64,000 nucleotides of DNA, from positions 295,736-359,735 of the forward strand of contig BQJU01000001.1 in the NCBI GenBank assembly GCA_021604865.1, given 5' to 3'. The notes under the pieces were generated by a model. It worked only from the letters and a program-made list of their open reading frames with translations. It was not told the DNA's origin and made no database searches. The position numbers and the translations under genes are program-made. Below, piece by piece: positions 35,178-44,002 of this stretch. The stretch's first letter is position 1. The number at the start of each line of letters is the position of its first letter. The DNA is from Saprospiraceae bacterium (GTDB taxonomy: Bacteria > Bacteroidota > Bacteroidia > Chitinophagales > Saprospiraceae).

Positions 35178-35912
35178 TTACAATAAAATAAAACGATCAT
35201 CCTCTCCCTGCATTTCAAAAAGCTTTCCATTTTGGTAATCATCATAGTCGAAATCAAAATAATCAAAACGACAATCGCCCAGGCGGGACAGTTTTCCGTT
35301 TTTATGACTTGAATAGTCAAAATCATAAGTCTCTACTTCTACCGGGCCAATCCTGGAGAAAGTACCATTTTTATGATTTTCTGTCGATTGGTCATAATAG
35401 TCAAAAGTAAAAGCGCCGATGCTGGATATTTTTCCATTTTTATGGCTGGGATAATCCATGTCATAATAATTGATCTTAAAAGTGCCTATACTGGAAAGCA
35501 AACCATTGCGGTGGCTGTGTGCAGAAAAATCGTAATAATTTAGGGTAGTAGTGCCCAATATTGACAATTTACCCGATTTATGGCTTTCTTCTGGACCTTC
35601 GTAATAATCAAGATAACCCGAAAATGGGTGGTAAATGCGTAAATCGCCTTCGTAGGTAACCGATTTATTGAGGTAACTACAAGTGGTAATCAGGTTCCTG
35701 ACCTTTTGAGGCTCATTAATGGATTCATCCACAATAACGTATTGCAATTGACCCTGGCCCGAGAGGCCAAAGGCCATGCCCGTTTGCCAAACAACCACTT
35801 CTTCCAGTTGTCCGGAATGTTGAGAATAACGAGCAAAAAATGATTGTGCACTGGCTCCTTCACACAGGCAAATCCCCAAAAAGATCAGCAAAAAAAATTG
35901 GATAGTTTTCAT
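35178..35912 (-). CDS. Exported protein with six 23-residue repeats
   Basis: A 244-residue protein with a signal peptide (MKTIQFFLLIFLGICLCEGASAQ). From residue 103 to the end there are six tandem 23-residue units with the pattern YYDxxxxSHKNGKLSxIGxFxxx (for example YYDMDYPSHKNGKISSIGAF). The regular Tyr-Tyr-Asp and Asn-Gly turn spacing suggests short beta-hairpins stacking as a solenoid or propeller-like blade set, comparable in spirit to MORN or toxin_R repeats but not the same sequence. It is the first gene of an operon with DoxX and DUF2071. The function is unknown. Confidence 0.7.
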   Translation of the reverse strand: MKTIQFFLLIFLGICLCEGASAQSFFARYSQHSGQLEEVVVWQTGMAFGLSGQGQLQYVIVDESINEPQKVRNLITTCSYLNKSVTYEGDLRIYHPFSGYLDYYEGPEESHKSGKLSILGTTTLNYYDFSAHSHRNGLLSSIGTFKINYYDMDYPSHKNGKISSIGAFTFDYYDQSTENHKNGTFSRIGPVEVETYDFDYSSHKNGKLSRLGDCRFDYFDFDYDDYQNGKLFEMQGEDDRFILL

Positions 35913-36049
35913 GGATCCTTGATTTAATGTAATCCCTATAACGAATCTGAAGTGGAAAACGCATGTATAAAGGATTTAATTTTTGATTCTTGAGCTGGGT
36001 CCAGCATTGATTTTTGTATATTCCCACTTTTTATGATATATCCATCGCT

Positions 36050-36556
36050 ATGAATCTTAAAAGACTCATTATTTTTGGAAGTTCCCGTAGCCAGGGTGAT
36101 ACCCGCAAAGTGACTGATGAATTCATTCGCCTTACCAATGCTGATCTGATAGACCTTAATGACTATAATATTAGTTTTTACGACTACGAGAACCGCAACC
36201 AGGACGACGATTTTCTTCCTGTATTTAAGCGATTGCTCGGTTATGATCAATTGATTTTTGCTACGCCAGTTTACTGGTACGCTATGAGTGGTATTATGAA
36301 GACCTTCTTTGATCGTATCTCCGATGTATTGACTATTCGCAAAGACCTGGGCAGACAATTACGTGGGAAACGCCTGATGGTCATCAGTTGTAGTTCTGAT
36401 GCAAGACAATATCCATGTTTTGAGATGCCTTTTGAAAATTCGGCTGATTATCTGGGGATGCACTTTGATGGTTATTTGCATACCTGGTTGGAAAATGGAA
36501 CCATTCCTGGAGAAGTGCAACAAAAACTGGCCCAATTCGCAAATAAAAACCGTTGA
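36050..36556 (+). CDS. NAD(P)H-dependent FMN reductase-like flavodoxin-fold protein
   Basis: A 168-residue flavodoxin-fold protein. The FMN phosphate loop is IIFGSSRSQGDTRKVTDEF, and the second loop is IFATPVYWYAMSGIMKTFFDRISD, the common FMN_red/flavodoxin_2 signature (TPVYWY-x-MSG). It probably reduces quinones, azo compounds or other small acceptors. I start it at MNLKRLIIFG; the frame is open 12 codons upstream but the fold begins here. It is short for the family but complete. A 22-bp repeat follows shortly after its stop. Confidence 0.8.
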   Translation: MNLKRLIIFGSSRSQGDTRKVTDEFIRLTNADLIDLNDYNISFYDYENRNQDDDFLPVFKRLLGYDQLIFATPVYWYAMSGIMKTFFDRISDVLTIRKDLGRQLRGKRLMVISCSSDARQYPCFEMPFENSADYLGMHFDGYLHTWLENGTIPGEVQQKLAQFANKNR

Positions 36557-36572
36557 AATGGATTGCCCCATG

Positions 36573-36594
36573 CTTAGTTCATGTTTGGAGGTCG
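36573..36594 (-). repeat. 22-bp intergenic repeat, copy 1
   Basis: Read on the minus strand, this matches 63816-63837 on the plus strand at 21 of 22 positions (core CGACCTCCAAACATG, then one mismatch, then ACTAAG). Both copies lie 16-23 bases downstream of a stop codon. Confidence 0.6.
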
Positions 36595-36646
36595 AAAGTG
36601 AGTAAATTCTAACTATTTCAAAATATAACCATAATACAAATAAATC

Positions 36647-38194
36647 ATGCTGAATTTATCTGTCGTATTGGAGGATAGTGCCCACCGGTTTCCCAATAAA
36701 GATGCTTTTATTTTTATGGATACTCACCTGACTTTCCAGCAAGTCAATGCGGCTGCAAATCAGGTGGCCAACGGGTTGCGAAGTAAAGGCATCCAGCAAG
36801 GCGATAAAGTGGCATTGAGTTGTTTGAACCTACCTTATTTTCCAATCATTTATTATGGTATTCTGAAGGCAGGTGCAGTGGTGGTTCCCCTAAGTGTTCT
36901 GCTCAAAAAAGACGAGATTGCCTACCACTTAAATGATAGTGATGCCAAGGCTTATTTCTGTTTTGTGGGAACCGATCAGCTTCCAATGGGAGAAATGGGA
37001 TATGCCGGTTTCCAGGAAGCGCCGGACTGCGAGCATTTTTTTATGATTACACCCAAGCCCACAGACCCATCCCCTATAACAGGTATACCAACGCTGGGCA
37101 TGCTGATGGCTAATCAACTACCTTCCTTTGAAATGGCCTTTACCAGTGCAGAAGACACGGCTGTCATCATCTACACTTCCGGTACCACGGGTCGCCCTAA
37201 GGGCGCAGAGTTAACCCATTCGAATTTATTACTCAATGCCAATCTTTCCAGAGATTTGCTGGCCCAGGGGTCTAATGATGTCAGTCTGATTGTGCTGCCA
37301 CTCTTCCACATTTTTGCCATGACCGTGCTGCTCAACGCTGGTGTTTATGATGGCATTACCGCCATTTTGCTGCCACGTTTTGATGCAGAAGCTGTCTTTG
37401 CATTGATGCAAAAACATCAGGTCACGGTATTCGCTGGCGTACCGACAATGTACTGGGGCTTGTTGAATTATACAGAGGATAAATTTGACTACAAAAAGAT
37501 AGCTGAAACCCTGCGGATTTGTGTGTCGGGAGGCGCCTCTCTGCCGGTCCAGGTGCTTAAGGATTTTGAAGCCCGGTTTGATGTGCCGATTATCGAAGGT
37601 TATGGGATGTCGGAGGGGTCACCAGTTGTGACATTTAATCATATTAAAGTTGGCCGAAAGGCTGGGAGTATCGGCACCCCGGTTTGGGGCGTAGAAGTGA
37701 AAATTGTGGATGAAAACGACCAGGAAGTACCGGTAGGAGAGAAAGGAGAATTGCTGTATCGCGGGCATAATGTAATGAAAGGGTACTATAAAAAACCGGA
37801 AGCAAATGCCACTAGCCTTCGTGGTGGATGGATGCATTCGGGGGATGTAGCGGTCAAAGACGAAGAAGGTTATTTTTTTATCGTTGATCGCACCAAAGAC
37901 ATGGTAATACGGGGAGGCCTCAATGTATATCCGAGGGAGGTGGAAGAGGTGATAATGAACCACGAAGCGGTATCACTGGTCGCAGTAATTGGTGTACCTC
38001 ATGAGGAATTTGGTGAAGAAATAAAGGCTTTTGTCGTTTTAAAGGATGGAGCAAGTATTTCGGAAGAAGACTTGATCAGTTGGACTAAGGAACACATCGC
38101 AGCCTATAAATATCCGCGCCAAATAGAATTTATCGATGCGCTGCCAATGAGTGCTACCGGGAAAATTTTGAAAAAAGAACTGAGAACACAATAG
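36647..38194 (+). CDS. Acyl-CoA synthetase (long-chain fatty-acid-CoA ligase type)
   Basis: A 515-residue adenylate-forming enzyme. The AMP-binding P-loop motif is AVIIYTSGTTGRPKGAELTHSN. Further motifs are GYGMSEGSPVVTFN, GEKGELLYRGHNVMKGYYKKPE, the hinge GWMHSGDVAVKDEEGYFFIVDRTKDMVIRGGLNVYPREVE and the C-terminal catalytic lysine in MSATGKILKKELR. It activates a carboxylate (probably a medium or long fatty acid) to its CoA ester. The next gene is a class 3 aldehyde dehydrogenase in the same direction, which suggests a shared role in fatty aldehyde/acid handling. Confidence 0.88.
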   Translation: MLNLSVVLEDSAHRFPNKDAFIFMDTHLTFQQVNAAANQVANGLRSKGIQQGDKVALSCLNLPYFPIIYYGILKAGAVVVPLSVLLKKDEIAYHLNDSDAKAYFCFVGTDQLPMGEMGYAGFQEAPDCEHFFMITPKPTDPSPITGIPTLGMLMANQLPSFEMAFTSAEDTAVIIYTSGTTGRPKGAELTHSNLLLNANLSRDLLAQGSNDVSLIVLPLFHIFAMTVLLNAGVYDGITAILLPRFDAEAVFALMQKHQVTVFAGVPTMYWGLLNYTEDKFDYKKIAETLRICVSGGASLPVQVLKDFEARFDVPIIEGYGMSEGSPVVTFNHIKVGRKAGSIGTPVWGVEVKIVDENDQEVPVGEKGELLYRGHNVMKGYYKKPEANATSLRGGWMHSGDVAVKDEEGYFFIVDRTKDMVIRGGLNVYPREVEEVIMNHEAVSLVAVIGVPHEEFGEEIKAFVVLKDGASISEEDLISWTKEHIAAYKYPRQIEFIDALPMSATGKILKKELRTQ

Positions 38195-38235
38195 CCTGTA
38201 AGATGTTGTTTTAGTATACATCAATAAATAAAGTT

Positions 38236-39666
38236 ATGATCAGTGAGTCTCTTTCAAAACCAGATATAGCGAGAAGTATCGAGAAAGTATTTAATCAACA
38301 AGTCCAACATCAACAAAAAGTAGCGGAAAGCACGGCCCGGGAACGTAGCCGGAAACTAAAACGCCTGCAACAGACCATCATGAAATACCGCCCGGAAATT
38401 CGGGAGGCGCTTTTTCAGGATTTTCGAAAACACCCCAGTGAGGTAGACCTGACAGAAATTTATCCCATTATCAATGAAATCAAACATACCAGGAGCCACC
38501 TATCTCGCTGGATGGCTAAACAAAGGGTAGATACGCCTATTTCATTGCTGGGAAGTAGTTCTTATATCCATTACGAACCCAAAGGTGTGGTGCTCATCAT
38601 TGCTCCTTGGAATTTCCCGGTCAACCTGACTTTGGCACCTTTAGTGGCAGCTATTGCGGCAGGCAACTGCGTGATGATCAAACCCTCGGAAAATACGCCT
38701 CATGCTTCTGCTACGATGCAAAAGATAGTAGAAGCAGTTTTTGATCCCAGAGAAGTGGCGCTGATTCAGGGAGGCATTGAAACCTCTCAGGCACTATTGG
38801 ATTTGCCTTTTAACCACATCTTTTTTACGGGAGCACCGGCCATTGGCAAAATAGTGATGGCGGCAGCAGCCAAAAACCTGACTTCCGTTACCCTTGAATT
38901 GGGTGGAAAATCTCCAACCATTGTCGACGAAAGTGCAAATATTGACGCAGCTGCCCGGCGTATCGCCTGGGCAAAATATATGAACAACGGCCAAATCTGT
39001 ATTTCGCCAGACTACCTTTACGTGCACGAGAAGCGAAAGGATGAATTTGTAGCCAAGGTTAAAGAAAATCTCAAAATTTTCTTCACAGAAACGGCTCAAC
39101 AATCCGATTCTTACGCCCGTATGGTCAATGAACGCCATTACAAAAGGGTGAAAGGTTACCTGGAAGATGCTCGCCAAAATGGTGCGACCTTTTTGCATGG
39201 TGGTCACACAGATGACCAGGAAAATTATATTGAACCAACCATGGTCACCGACTTGGATGATCAGTCTAAATTGATGCAGGAAGAAATCTTTGGCCCTGTT
39301 TTGCCTATCCGGACTTTCCGTGATATTGAGGAGCCGATCGCCATGATCAACTCCAAGGAAAAACCACTGGCATTATACATTTACAGCCGAAATAATAAAC
39401 GTATCAAGCATATCCTGGAGCATACGCGAGCTGGTGGGACCTGTATCAACCACAGCGCCATTCACTTTTTTAATAACAACCTGCCATTTGGAGGATCCAA
39501 CAATAGCGGGATTGGCAAAGGGCATGGCTTTTTTGGTTTTCAGGCTTTCTCCAATGCCCGGGGTGTATTCCGGCAACATTTGCCGATCAGTGCAATAGAA
39601 TTGATGATGCCACCATACACCGGGTTGAAACAAAAATTGATTGATTTAAGCATAAAATGGTTTTAA
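38236..39666 (+). CDS. Aldehyde dehydrogenase, class 3 (fatty aldehyde) type
   Basis: A 476-residue NAD(P)-dependent aldehyde dehydrogenase. Short length, VLIIAPWNFPVNLTLAPLVAAIAAGNCVMIKPSE and the ending with a hydrophobic tail are typical of the ALDH3 branch. The catalytic Cys is in YMNNGQICISPDYLYVH, the general-base Glu in LELGGKSPTIVDESANID. The preceding Gly-rich turn is FTGAPAIGKIVM. The predicted reaction is oxidation of aliphatic aldehydes to acids, which the adjacent acyl-CoA synthetase could activate. The stop TAA is directly followed by the ATG of the RidA-family gene, so the two are translated together. Confidence 0.88.
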   Translation: MISESLSKPDIARSIEKVFNQQVQHQQKVAESTARERSRKLKRLQQTIMKYRPEIREALFQDFRKHPSEVDLTEIYPIINEIKHTRSHLSRWMAKQRVDTPISLLGSSSYIHYEPKGVVLIIAPWNFPVNLTLAPLVAAIAAGNCVMIKPSENTPHASATMQKIVEAVFDPREVALIQGGIETSQALLDLPFNHIFFTGAPAIGKIVMAAAAKNLTSVTLELGGKSPTIVDESANIDAAARRIAWAKYMNNGQICISPDYLYVHEKRKDEFVAKVKENLKIFFTETAQQSDSYARMVNERHYKRVKGYLEDARQNGATFLHGGHTDDQENYIEPTMVTDLDDQSKLMQEEIFGPVLPIRTFRDIEEPIAMINSKEKPLALYIYSRNNKRIKHILEHTRAGGTCINHSAIHFFNNNLPFGGSNNSGIGKGHGFFGFQAFSNARGVFRQHLPISAIELMMPPYTGLKQKLIDLSIKWF

Positions 39667-40086
39667 ATGTCTTCAAAAAAAATTGACGCATCAAAAGCCC
39701 CCAAACCCGTGGGCGCCTATCCGCACGCGCGGAAAGTAGGCAACTTCCTTTTCCTCTCCGGCATTGGTCCTCGCGACCCGGAGACAAATGGGGTCCCAGG
39801 CCTGAAACGCAATGAAGCAGGCCAATACGTGGAGTTCGACTTTGCGGCACAGTGTCGTTCTGTATTCGATAATGTACGCATCGTACTGGAAGCCAGTGGT
39901 GCCAAGTGGGAAGACCTGGTGGATGTCACCGTTTTCCTGACGAACATGGAGCGGGATTTTCTGACCTATAATCAGCTGTACGCGGAATATTTTAAAGACA
40001 ATATGCCCTGTCGGACTACGGTGGGTGTCTCTTCCCTGCCTGCACCGATTTGTATTGAGTTGAAGTGTATTGCGCTGGTGGAGTGA
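39667..40086 (+). CDS. RidA family protein
   Basis: A 139-residue member of the RidA/YjgF/UK114 family with PVGAYPHARKVGNFLFLSGIGPRD, QCRSVFDNVRIVLEASGAKWEDLVDVTVFLTNM and the C-terminal ARTTVG-like stretch CRTTVGVSSLPAPICIELKCIALVE. The arginine of PCRTTVG is the conserved substrate-binding residue. The GIGPRDPETNGVPG segment resembles 2-aminomuconate deaminase-type Rid proteins more than canonical RidA. It hydrolyses reactive imine/enamine intermediates. It starts immediately after the aldehyde dehydrogenase stop, so an aldehyde/imine substrate chain is possible. Confidence 0.88.
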   Translation: MSSKKIDASKAPKPVGAYPHARKVGNFLFLSGIGPRDPETNGVPGLKRNEAGQYVEFDFAAQCRSVFDNVRIVLEASGAKWEDLVDVTVFLTNMERDFLTYNQLYAEYFKDNMPCRTTVGVSSLPAPICIELKCIALVE

Positions 40087-40203
40087 TTAATATTCAGGGA
40101 ACATGAGGGGCGTTGTTTTGTTTTTATTATATCAAATTAGTTAACCCAACCGTTATGACTATAATCGCGGTCTTGACTGATTAAATTATTAAAAACAGAA
40201 ACC

Positions 40204-40695
40204 ATGCGCATTTCATCCATGTTTAGTATAGTGCTCCTCGCTTTTTTATTCACCACTACTTCTTGCAAAAAGGAGGAGACCTGCAATTGTATTGAAGATA
40301 CAGATTATCTGTTATTCGGCCATTTTTATGGCGAGTGTATGGGGGAAAGTTGTATCGAAATTTTCAAACTTACCGACGAGGCATTATTCGAAGATACGGT
40401 AGATCAATATCCTTCCTCTCAAAGTGGTTATGAAGGCAATTTTGTGCCTTTAGACCATGCAACTTTTACCCAGGTAGCCGACCTGATCAACCAGGTGCCC
40501 GATGCATTATTTAACGAAACGGAAGTCGTGATCGGCATGCCGGATGCAGGGGATTGGGGTGGTTTTTATGTTGAAGTACATCGGGATGGCAATGTCCGGT
40601 TTTGGTTGATTGATACCATGAGAGGAAACATCCCGGAATATCTGCATGATTTTACTACTGCGATTGAAAATGCGATTGTTGCGATAAATGATTGA
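40204..40695 (+). CDS. Small lipoprotein of unknown function
   Basis: A 163-residue protein with a lipoprotein signal (MRISSMFSIVLLAFLFTTTSC). Cys-rich near the N-terminus (C21, C27, C29 and others in FYGECMGESCIEIF). The C-terminal half (DWGGFYVEVHRDGNVRFWLIDT) is beta-rich and resembles small beta-sandwich domains seen in Bacteroidota lipoproteins. No known domain is recognised. It stands alone with a terminator after it. Confidence 0.7.
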   Translation: MRISSMFSIVLLAFLFTTTSCKKEETCNCIEDTDYLLFGHFYGECMGESCIEIFKLTDEALFEDTVDQYPSSQSGYEGNFVPLDHATFTQVADLINQVPDALFNETEVVIGMPDAGDWGGFYVEVHRDGNVRFWLIDTMRGNIPEYLHDFTTAIENAIVAIND

Positions 40696-40753
40696 TGAGA
40701 AATGGAGTGCGTCGAACTATAGGAATTTAAAGACAACAACAAGAATATAGTAA

Positions 40754-40801
40754 AACAAGGAAAAGGGGAGAAAGGTAATGCCAACTTCCCCTTTCCTTGT
40801 T
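40754..40801 (+). terminator. Stem-loop after the small lipoprotein gene
   Basis: AACAAGGAAAAGGGGA pairs with TTCCCCTTTCCTTGTT around a 16-nt loop with one bulge. It has a weak T-tract and may terminate the lipoprotein transcript. The remaining 260 bases to 41062 hold no gene; a TACATTTT box (about 40936-40943) could promote the small peptide gene downstream. Confidence 0.5.
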
Positions 40802-41062
40802 CCCGTGTCAGTCGCAACATGCTTTCAGCTTATTAAAATGCTCTTACAACCCAGAAATAGCTACTTTTTTACCCTTTCTAAGCATAATTTTCCCACCTCG
40901 TGTAACTTTTTTCAAAATTTTGTGGTTGTGCAGGTTACATTTTATGACTTCATTACAATAGTCATTAAATGATGTCTACAAATCGACTTATACAAACGGT
41001 GGAGTGATCTTCATCGCCAGTATGAGTCTACTGATAGATTTTTTAACCTCAATATAACCAAA

Positions 41063-41194
41063 ATGAAAACTCAGTCAATTAAGGACTGGCTGGCCCTCCA
41101 GCCCGTAGTGCTAACTAATGCCCAACAGGAAGAAATCAAAGGTGGAGATGACCCCGTCAACATTATTGTAATCGAAGATGTAGACGGTGGTTAA
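41063..41194 (+). CDS. 43-residue double-glycine-leader-like peptide
   Basis: A 43-codon gene too short for usual gene callers. It starts MKTQSIKDWLALQPVVLTNA, followed by QQEEIKGG, then a 15-residue acidic tail starting DDPVNIIVIEDV and ending GG. The amphipathic leader with L-x-x-x-Q-x-x-E-I-x-GG is typical of double-glycine leaders cut by C39-type peptidase transporters, as in bacteriocins, pheromones and some RiPP precursors. The remaining peptide has no Cys, Ser or Thr, so lanthionine-type modification is unlikely. A strong terminator lies 22 bases after the stop, which supports real transcription. No transporter or maturase is seen nearby. Confidence 0.55.
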   Translation: MKTQSIKDWLALQPVVLTNAQQEEIKGGDDPVNIIVIEDVDGG

Positions 41195-41214
41195 TCACCG
41201 TTGCAGAATATTTT

Positions 41215-42687
41215 TTAAACCCTGGAAGCTTGTTTTTCAGGGTTTATTTTTTTCAAGTGATCAAGTATCCAAGGTTTGAATGTCAATTGATCACAGTTTT
41301 TTACATCTCTATAAAGCCGTTGTATCGCTTTGGGTTTGGCTATGACCCGCAGCTTTGATAATCGAATAGTAAAACAAACCAAATTTTTGTATGGACGTGC
41401 TTTAGATTTTTTGACATTAGATTTCCGACTTAAAAAATGAAGAAAAGTATCAGCATGGCTGGAAAGAGAAGTTTCTCCTTCTCCCGCTTCCGCAAAGATT
41501 TCGTAAAAAGTACGCAGCAATAGAGATCTTCTGACAAGTTCGAAGCTAACTTCCCTAAAATAAATCGGGCCTATTAATTCTCGGGTTTTGCCCCAATCTC
41601 TTTGGTAAAAGGTCAAAATAGCATTAGCGAGGGCTAAAATATTCCCTTTACCTTCCGAAGGCAAATATTTTTGATATTCTTGAATAAAATCCTGTGTCCA
41701 GGCAAATTCCCCAACCTTGCTTCCAATAAATGCAATATTGAAGAAACTTGCATAAGTTAGCTGGCTATTATATAAAATCAACTCATTATCAATCGCAAAA
41801 CGATACAAAATCAGCTTTTCAGGTTCGTATAAAGCTTCATCCTGCCGGGTCATATTGACCAGATAATTGTAGAGGTGTTTATAAAATACTTGCACCTCCA
41901 GCTCATTGAGGTCTTTCCAATGTGTAAAAAAAGTAGTTTTTATATTTTGGTAGTGCTGCCAACTATAACGCCCCGGTTCTCGGAATAACAACACCAATTG
42001 GCGATAACATTTTAACAATAGATTTTCCGCTTCAAATTTTTCTGAATCGTTGAGTACCTGCTGGATATCTTCTTGGTCCAATGGTTGCTCTTCATTAAGT
42101 TGAAAGGCCCTGGCTAGGTATTCACTGGTGTAACGCAGTTTGGATAAACAATAAAACTGCTCCGCATAATTTAAGGCATGACGCAAATGAAGCGAATCTT
42201 TCCCTTGTTGGGTATTTGCAGGGTTGAAGTAACGATTGTGATTTAAGCGTTGCAAGTAGAAATATTCCTTTAACTCTTTGTACTGTTTAGCTTCCAATGC
42301 CTTGATTTGAGCATCCGATATTTTATTTGCGGCCTCATAAAGACCATGCGCATTAAAAGCACTCATCGCCAGTCTTTCTTCCTCAAATGGGTTTTGTTTG
42401 GTTTGTTCAACAACCAAAAATGAGGTAGCCAGCTTGTTCATTTTGGAAAATATATCCCGGATGCGGCCGTCTTTGTATATTTCCTTAGACCCATATAACT
42501 TTTTATAGACCACCTTCCGATTCAGCCTATCCTGATCAAATTTTGGATGGCAGTTCTGTAGATAATCATAGACTTGACAGGCCTGTTTGGAGTGGTTGTG
42601 GTAGGGAGATTTCAAAAACAAACCAAATTGCTTCCATTCATTAGCAGAAAAATGACGAGCCAGATTTAAAAATTTTGAATCCTGCAT
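41215..42687 (-). CDS. Large helical protein of unknown function
   Basis: A 490-residue protein without signal peptide or membrane segment. It begins MQDSKFLNLARHFSANEWKQ, then FGLFLKSPYHNHSKQACQVYDYL. It is predicted almost entirely alpha-helical with repeated YxxLxxLxx and LLLRTFYEIFAEAG patterns, resembling a TPR/HEAT-like solenoid. I have seen similar FLKSPYxNxxxxxxxLYxYL openings in uncharacterised Saprospiria proteins but know no function. It ends convergently on the small GG-leader peptide gene, sharing the terminator region. It could be a scaffold or regulator; no catalytic motif is visible. Confidence 0.65.
   Translation of the reverse strand: MQDSKFLNLARHFSANEWKQFGLFLKSPYHNHSKQACQVYDYLQNCHPKFDQDRLNRKVVYKKLYGSKEIYKDGRIRDIFSKMNKLATSFLVVEQTKQNPFEEERLAMSAFNAHGLYEAANKISDAQIKALEAKQYKELKEYFYLQRLNHNRYFNPANTQQGKDSLHLRHALNYAEQFYCLSKLRYTSEYLARAFQLNEEQPLDQEDIQQVLNDSEKFEAENLLLKCYRQLVLLFREPGRYSWQHYQNIKTTFFTHWKDLNELEVQVFYKHLYNYLVNMTRQDEALYEPEKLILYRFAIDNELILYNSQLTYASFFNIAFIGSKVGEFAWTQDFIQEYQKYLPSEGKGNILALANAILTFYQRDWGKTRELIGPIYFREVSFELVRRSLLLRTFYEIFAEAGEGETSLSSHADTFLHFLSRKSNVKKSKARPYKNLVCFTIRLSKLRVIAKPKAIQRLYRDVKNCDQLTFKPWILDHLKKINPEKQASRV
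41217..41253 (+). terminator. Terminator of the small peptide gene
   Basis: AAACCCTG (41217-41224) pairs with CAGGGTTT (41238-41245), then ATTTTTTT. It overlaps the last codons of the convergent gene at 41215. Confidence 0.8.
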
Positions 42688-42752
42688 AAGCCAGTTTTCG
42701 ATAATTGACTTAAAAATTTAAATGCAAGGTATTGAAAAACAATTATTTATAA

Positions 42753-42941
42753 TTATTTTGCCGATATTTTATTTGTTTTAGGGTCGATTTTGCTCATTAT
42801 TTGTCTTCGGATATTGTTTTTTGACTTATTACTTTTGAAATAATATTTATCTCCCTTTCTACAAAAGCACTCCGTAAACTTTCGGATGATATTGTCTATT
42901 TCATTCAATACATAGATGAAACCGCTTCCAGCTTCTTCCAT
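42753..42941 (-). CDS. Possible small basic protein (doubtful)
   Basis: A 62-codon open frame (MEEAGSGFIYVLNEIDNIIR..., ending DPKTNKISAK), Lys-rich at the C-terminus with a CFCRKGDKYYFK patch. No family is recognised. It lies alone in a 366-bp gap between two minus genes, and an in-frame TAG shortly upstream limits the start to this ATG or a TTG 8 codons earlier. It could be a real hypothetical gene or a chance frame; the rest of the gap (42688-42752 and 42942-43053) shows nothing else. Confidence 0.25.
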   Translation of the reverse strand: MEEAGSGFIYVLNEIDNIIRKFTECFCRKGDKYYFKSNKSKNNIRRQIMSKIDPKTNKISAK

Positions 42942-43053
42942 TGGGTAAGTTGGACAAAATACCAAATGAAGCTACTCATATTTGTTAGTTACTTACAAGT
43001 GGCACTGTAGGTTGAATCTCCCTGAAAAGGGAATTGACTTCTGGGCCACTTTT

Positions 43054-43911
43054 TTATTTCCACGCTAATTCTACCAGTATAGGCAGATGGTCAGAAGGAT
43101 AAAAGTTATCATACGTATCACCGATGACAGCATATTTGTTTACCCTAAATTCCACATTGGTAAAGATATAATCAATCCTCCGTTTTGGGGAAACCTTGTA
43201 TACAAAACCGGTGAAAGTACCTTCAGGGCCATAAGCTGGCTTGATGCTGGCTGAGCGAGAATCATTCATTTGCTGGCTAATAAAAGTGATGGGATCCTCC
43301 TGAGGTTCGGCATTAAAATCGCCCATCAGGATGACGGGGAGCGTGACCGATTTATTCAATTGTTCAATCGTTTCCCAGATCAGTTTGAGTGCCTGTAGGC
43401 GGGATTCCGGCCCGCGGTGGTCGAGGTGGGCATTGAGTACCCAAAACCGGCGCTTGGTTCCATTTGTCGGGTTTCGTTCCTGCAATAACGCATAGGTGCA
43501 AATGCGCTCCATCGAAGCGTCCCACCCTACAGAAGGCCGATCGGGATTTGGCGAAAGCCAGAAAGTAGAATCCATCACAAGCTCAAAGCGATCGCTATTG
43601 TAAAAAATAGCCGTGTATTCTCCTTTTTGATGGCCGTCATCTCTACCTATACCGACGTATTTCATGTGTGGCAAGGCCTCGTCCAAATAAGTTACCTGAT
43701 GGTGTAATCCTTCCTGAATGCCCAATACATCTGGTTCGTGAAAATCCAACAGTGCGACTACGTGTTCTTTCCGATGATCCCAGTTGTGTACCCCATCGCC
43801 GGGATTGTCATAGCGGATGTTGTAGGTCATTGCTTTAATGGTTTGGCTATAGCTGTTGGTGGAGCCAGTTAAAAACAATATTGCCGTGATTAATAGATAG
43901 TAGGACTTCAT
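43054..43911 (-). CDS. Exported endonuclease/exonuclease/phosphatase family protein
   Basis: A 285-residue EEP-fold metal-dependent phosphoesterase with a signal peptide (to NSYSQ). The motifs are in order: MTYNIRYDN (Asn), GIQEGLHHQ (metal Glu), ICTYALL, LNAHLDHRGPESR (His/Asp), VILMGDFNAEPQ (catalytic Asp-x-Asn), RRIDYIFT and YPSDHLPILVEL (terminal Asp-His). All catalytic residues are present. Exported members may cleave nucleic acids, phospholipids or sugar phosphates; substrate unknown. It is probably periplasmic or secreted and transcribed alone. Confidence 0.85.
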   Translation of the reverse strand: MKSYYLLITAILFLTGSTNSYSQTIKAMTYNIRYDNPGDGVHNWDHRKEHVVALLDFHEPDVLGIQEGLHHQVTYLDEALPHMKYVGIGRDDGHQKGEYTAIFYNSDRFELVMDSTFWLSPNPDRPSVGWDASMERICTYALLQERNPTNGTKRRFWVLNAHLDHRGPESRLQALKLIWETIEQLNKSVTLPVILMGDFNAEPQEDPITFISQQMNDSRSASIKPAYGPEGTFTGFVYKVSPKRRIDYIFTNVEFRVNKYAVIGDTYDNFYPSDHLPILVELAWK

Positions 43912-44002
43912 GTGTTGTTGTTTTTTTGAGCAATAAAACCCGTGGTTGGCTTGGATTGTTTGCTCATGAAATCAAACAATACCGGCACCTAAAAACATGC
44001 CC

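Noticed and set aside
35936..36358. Minus-strand frame of 140 codons
   Set aside because: Overlaps the well-supported flavodoxin-fold gene and has no recognisable motif.
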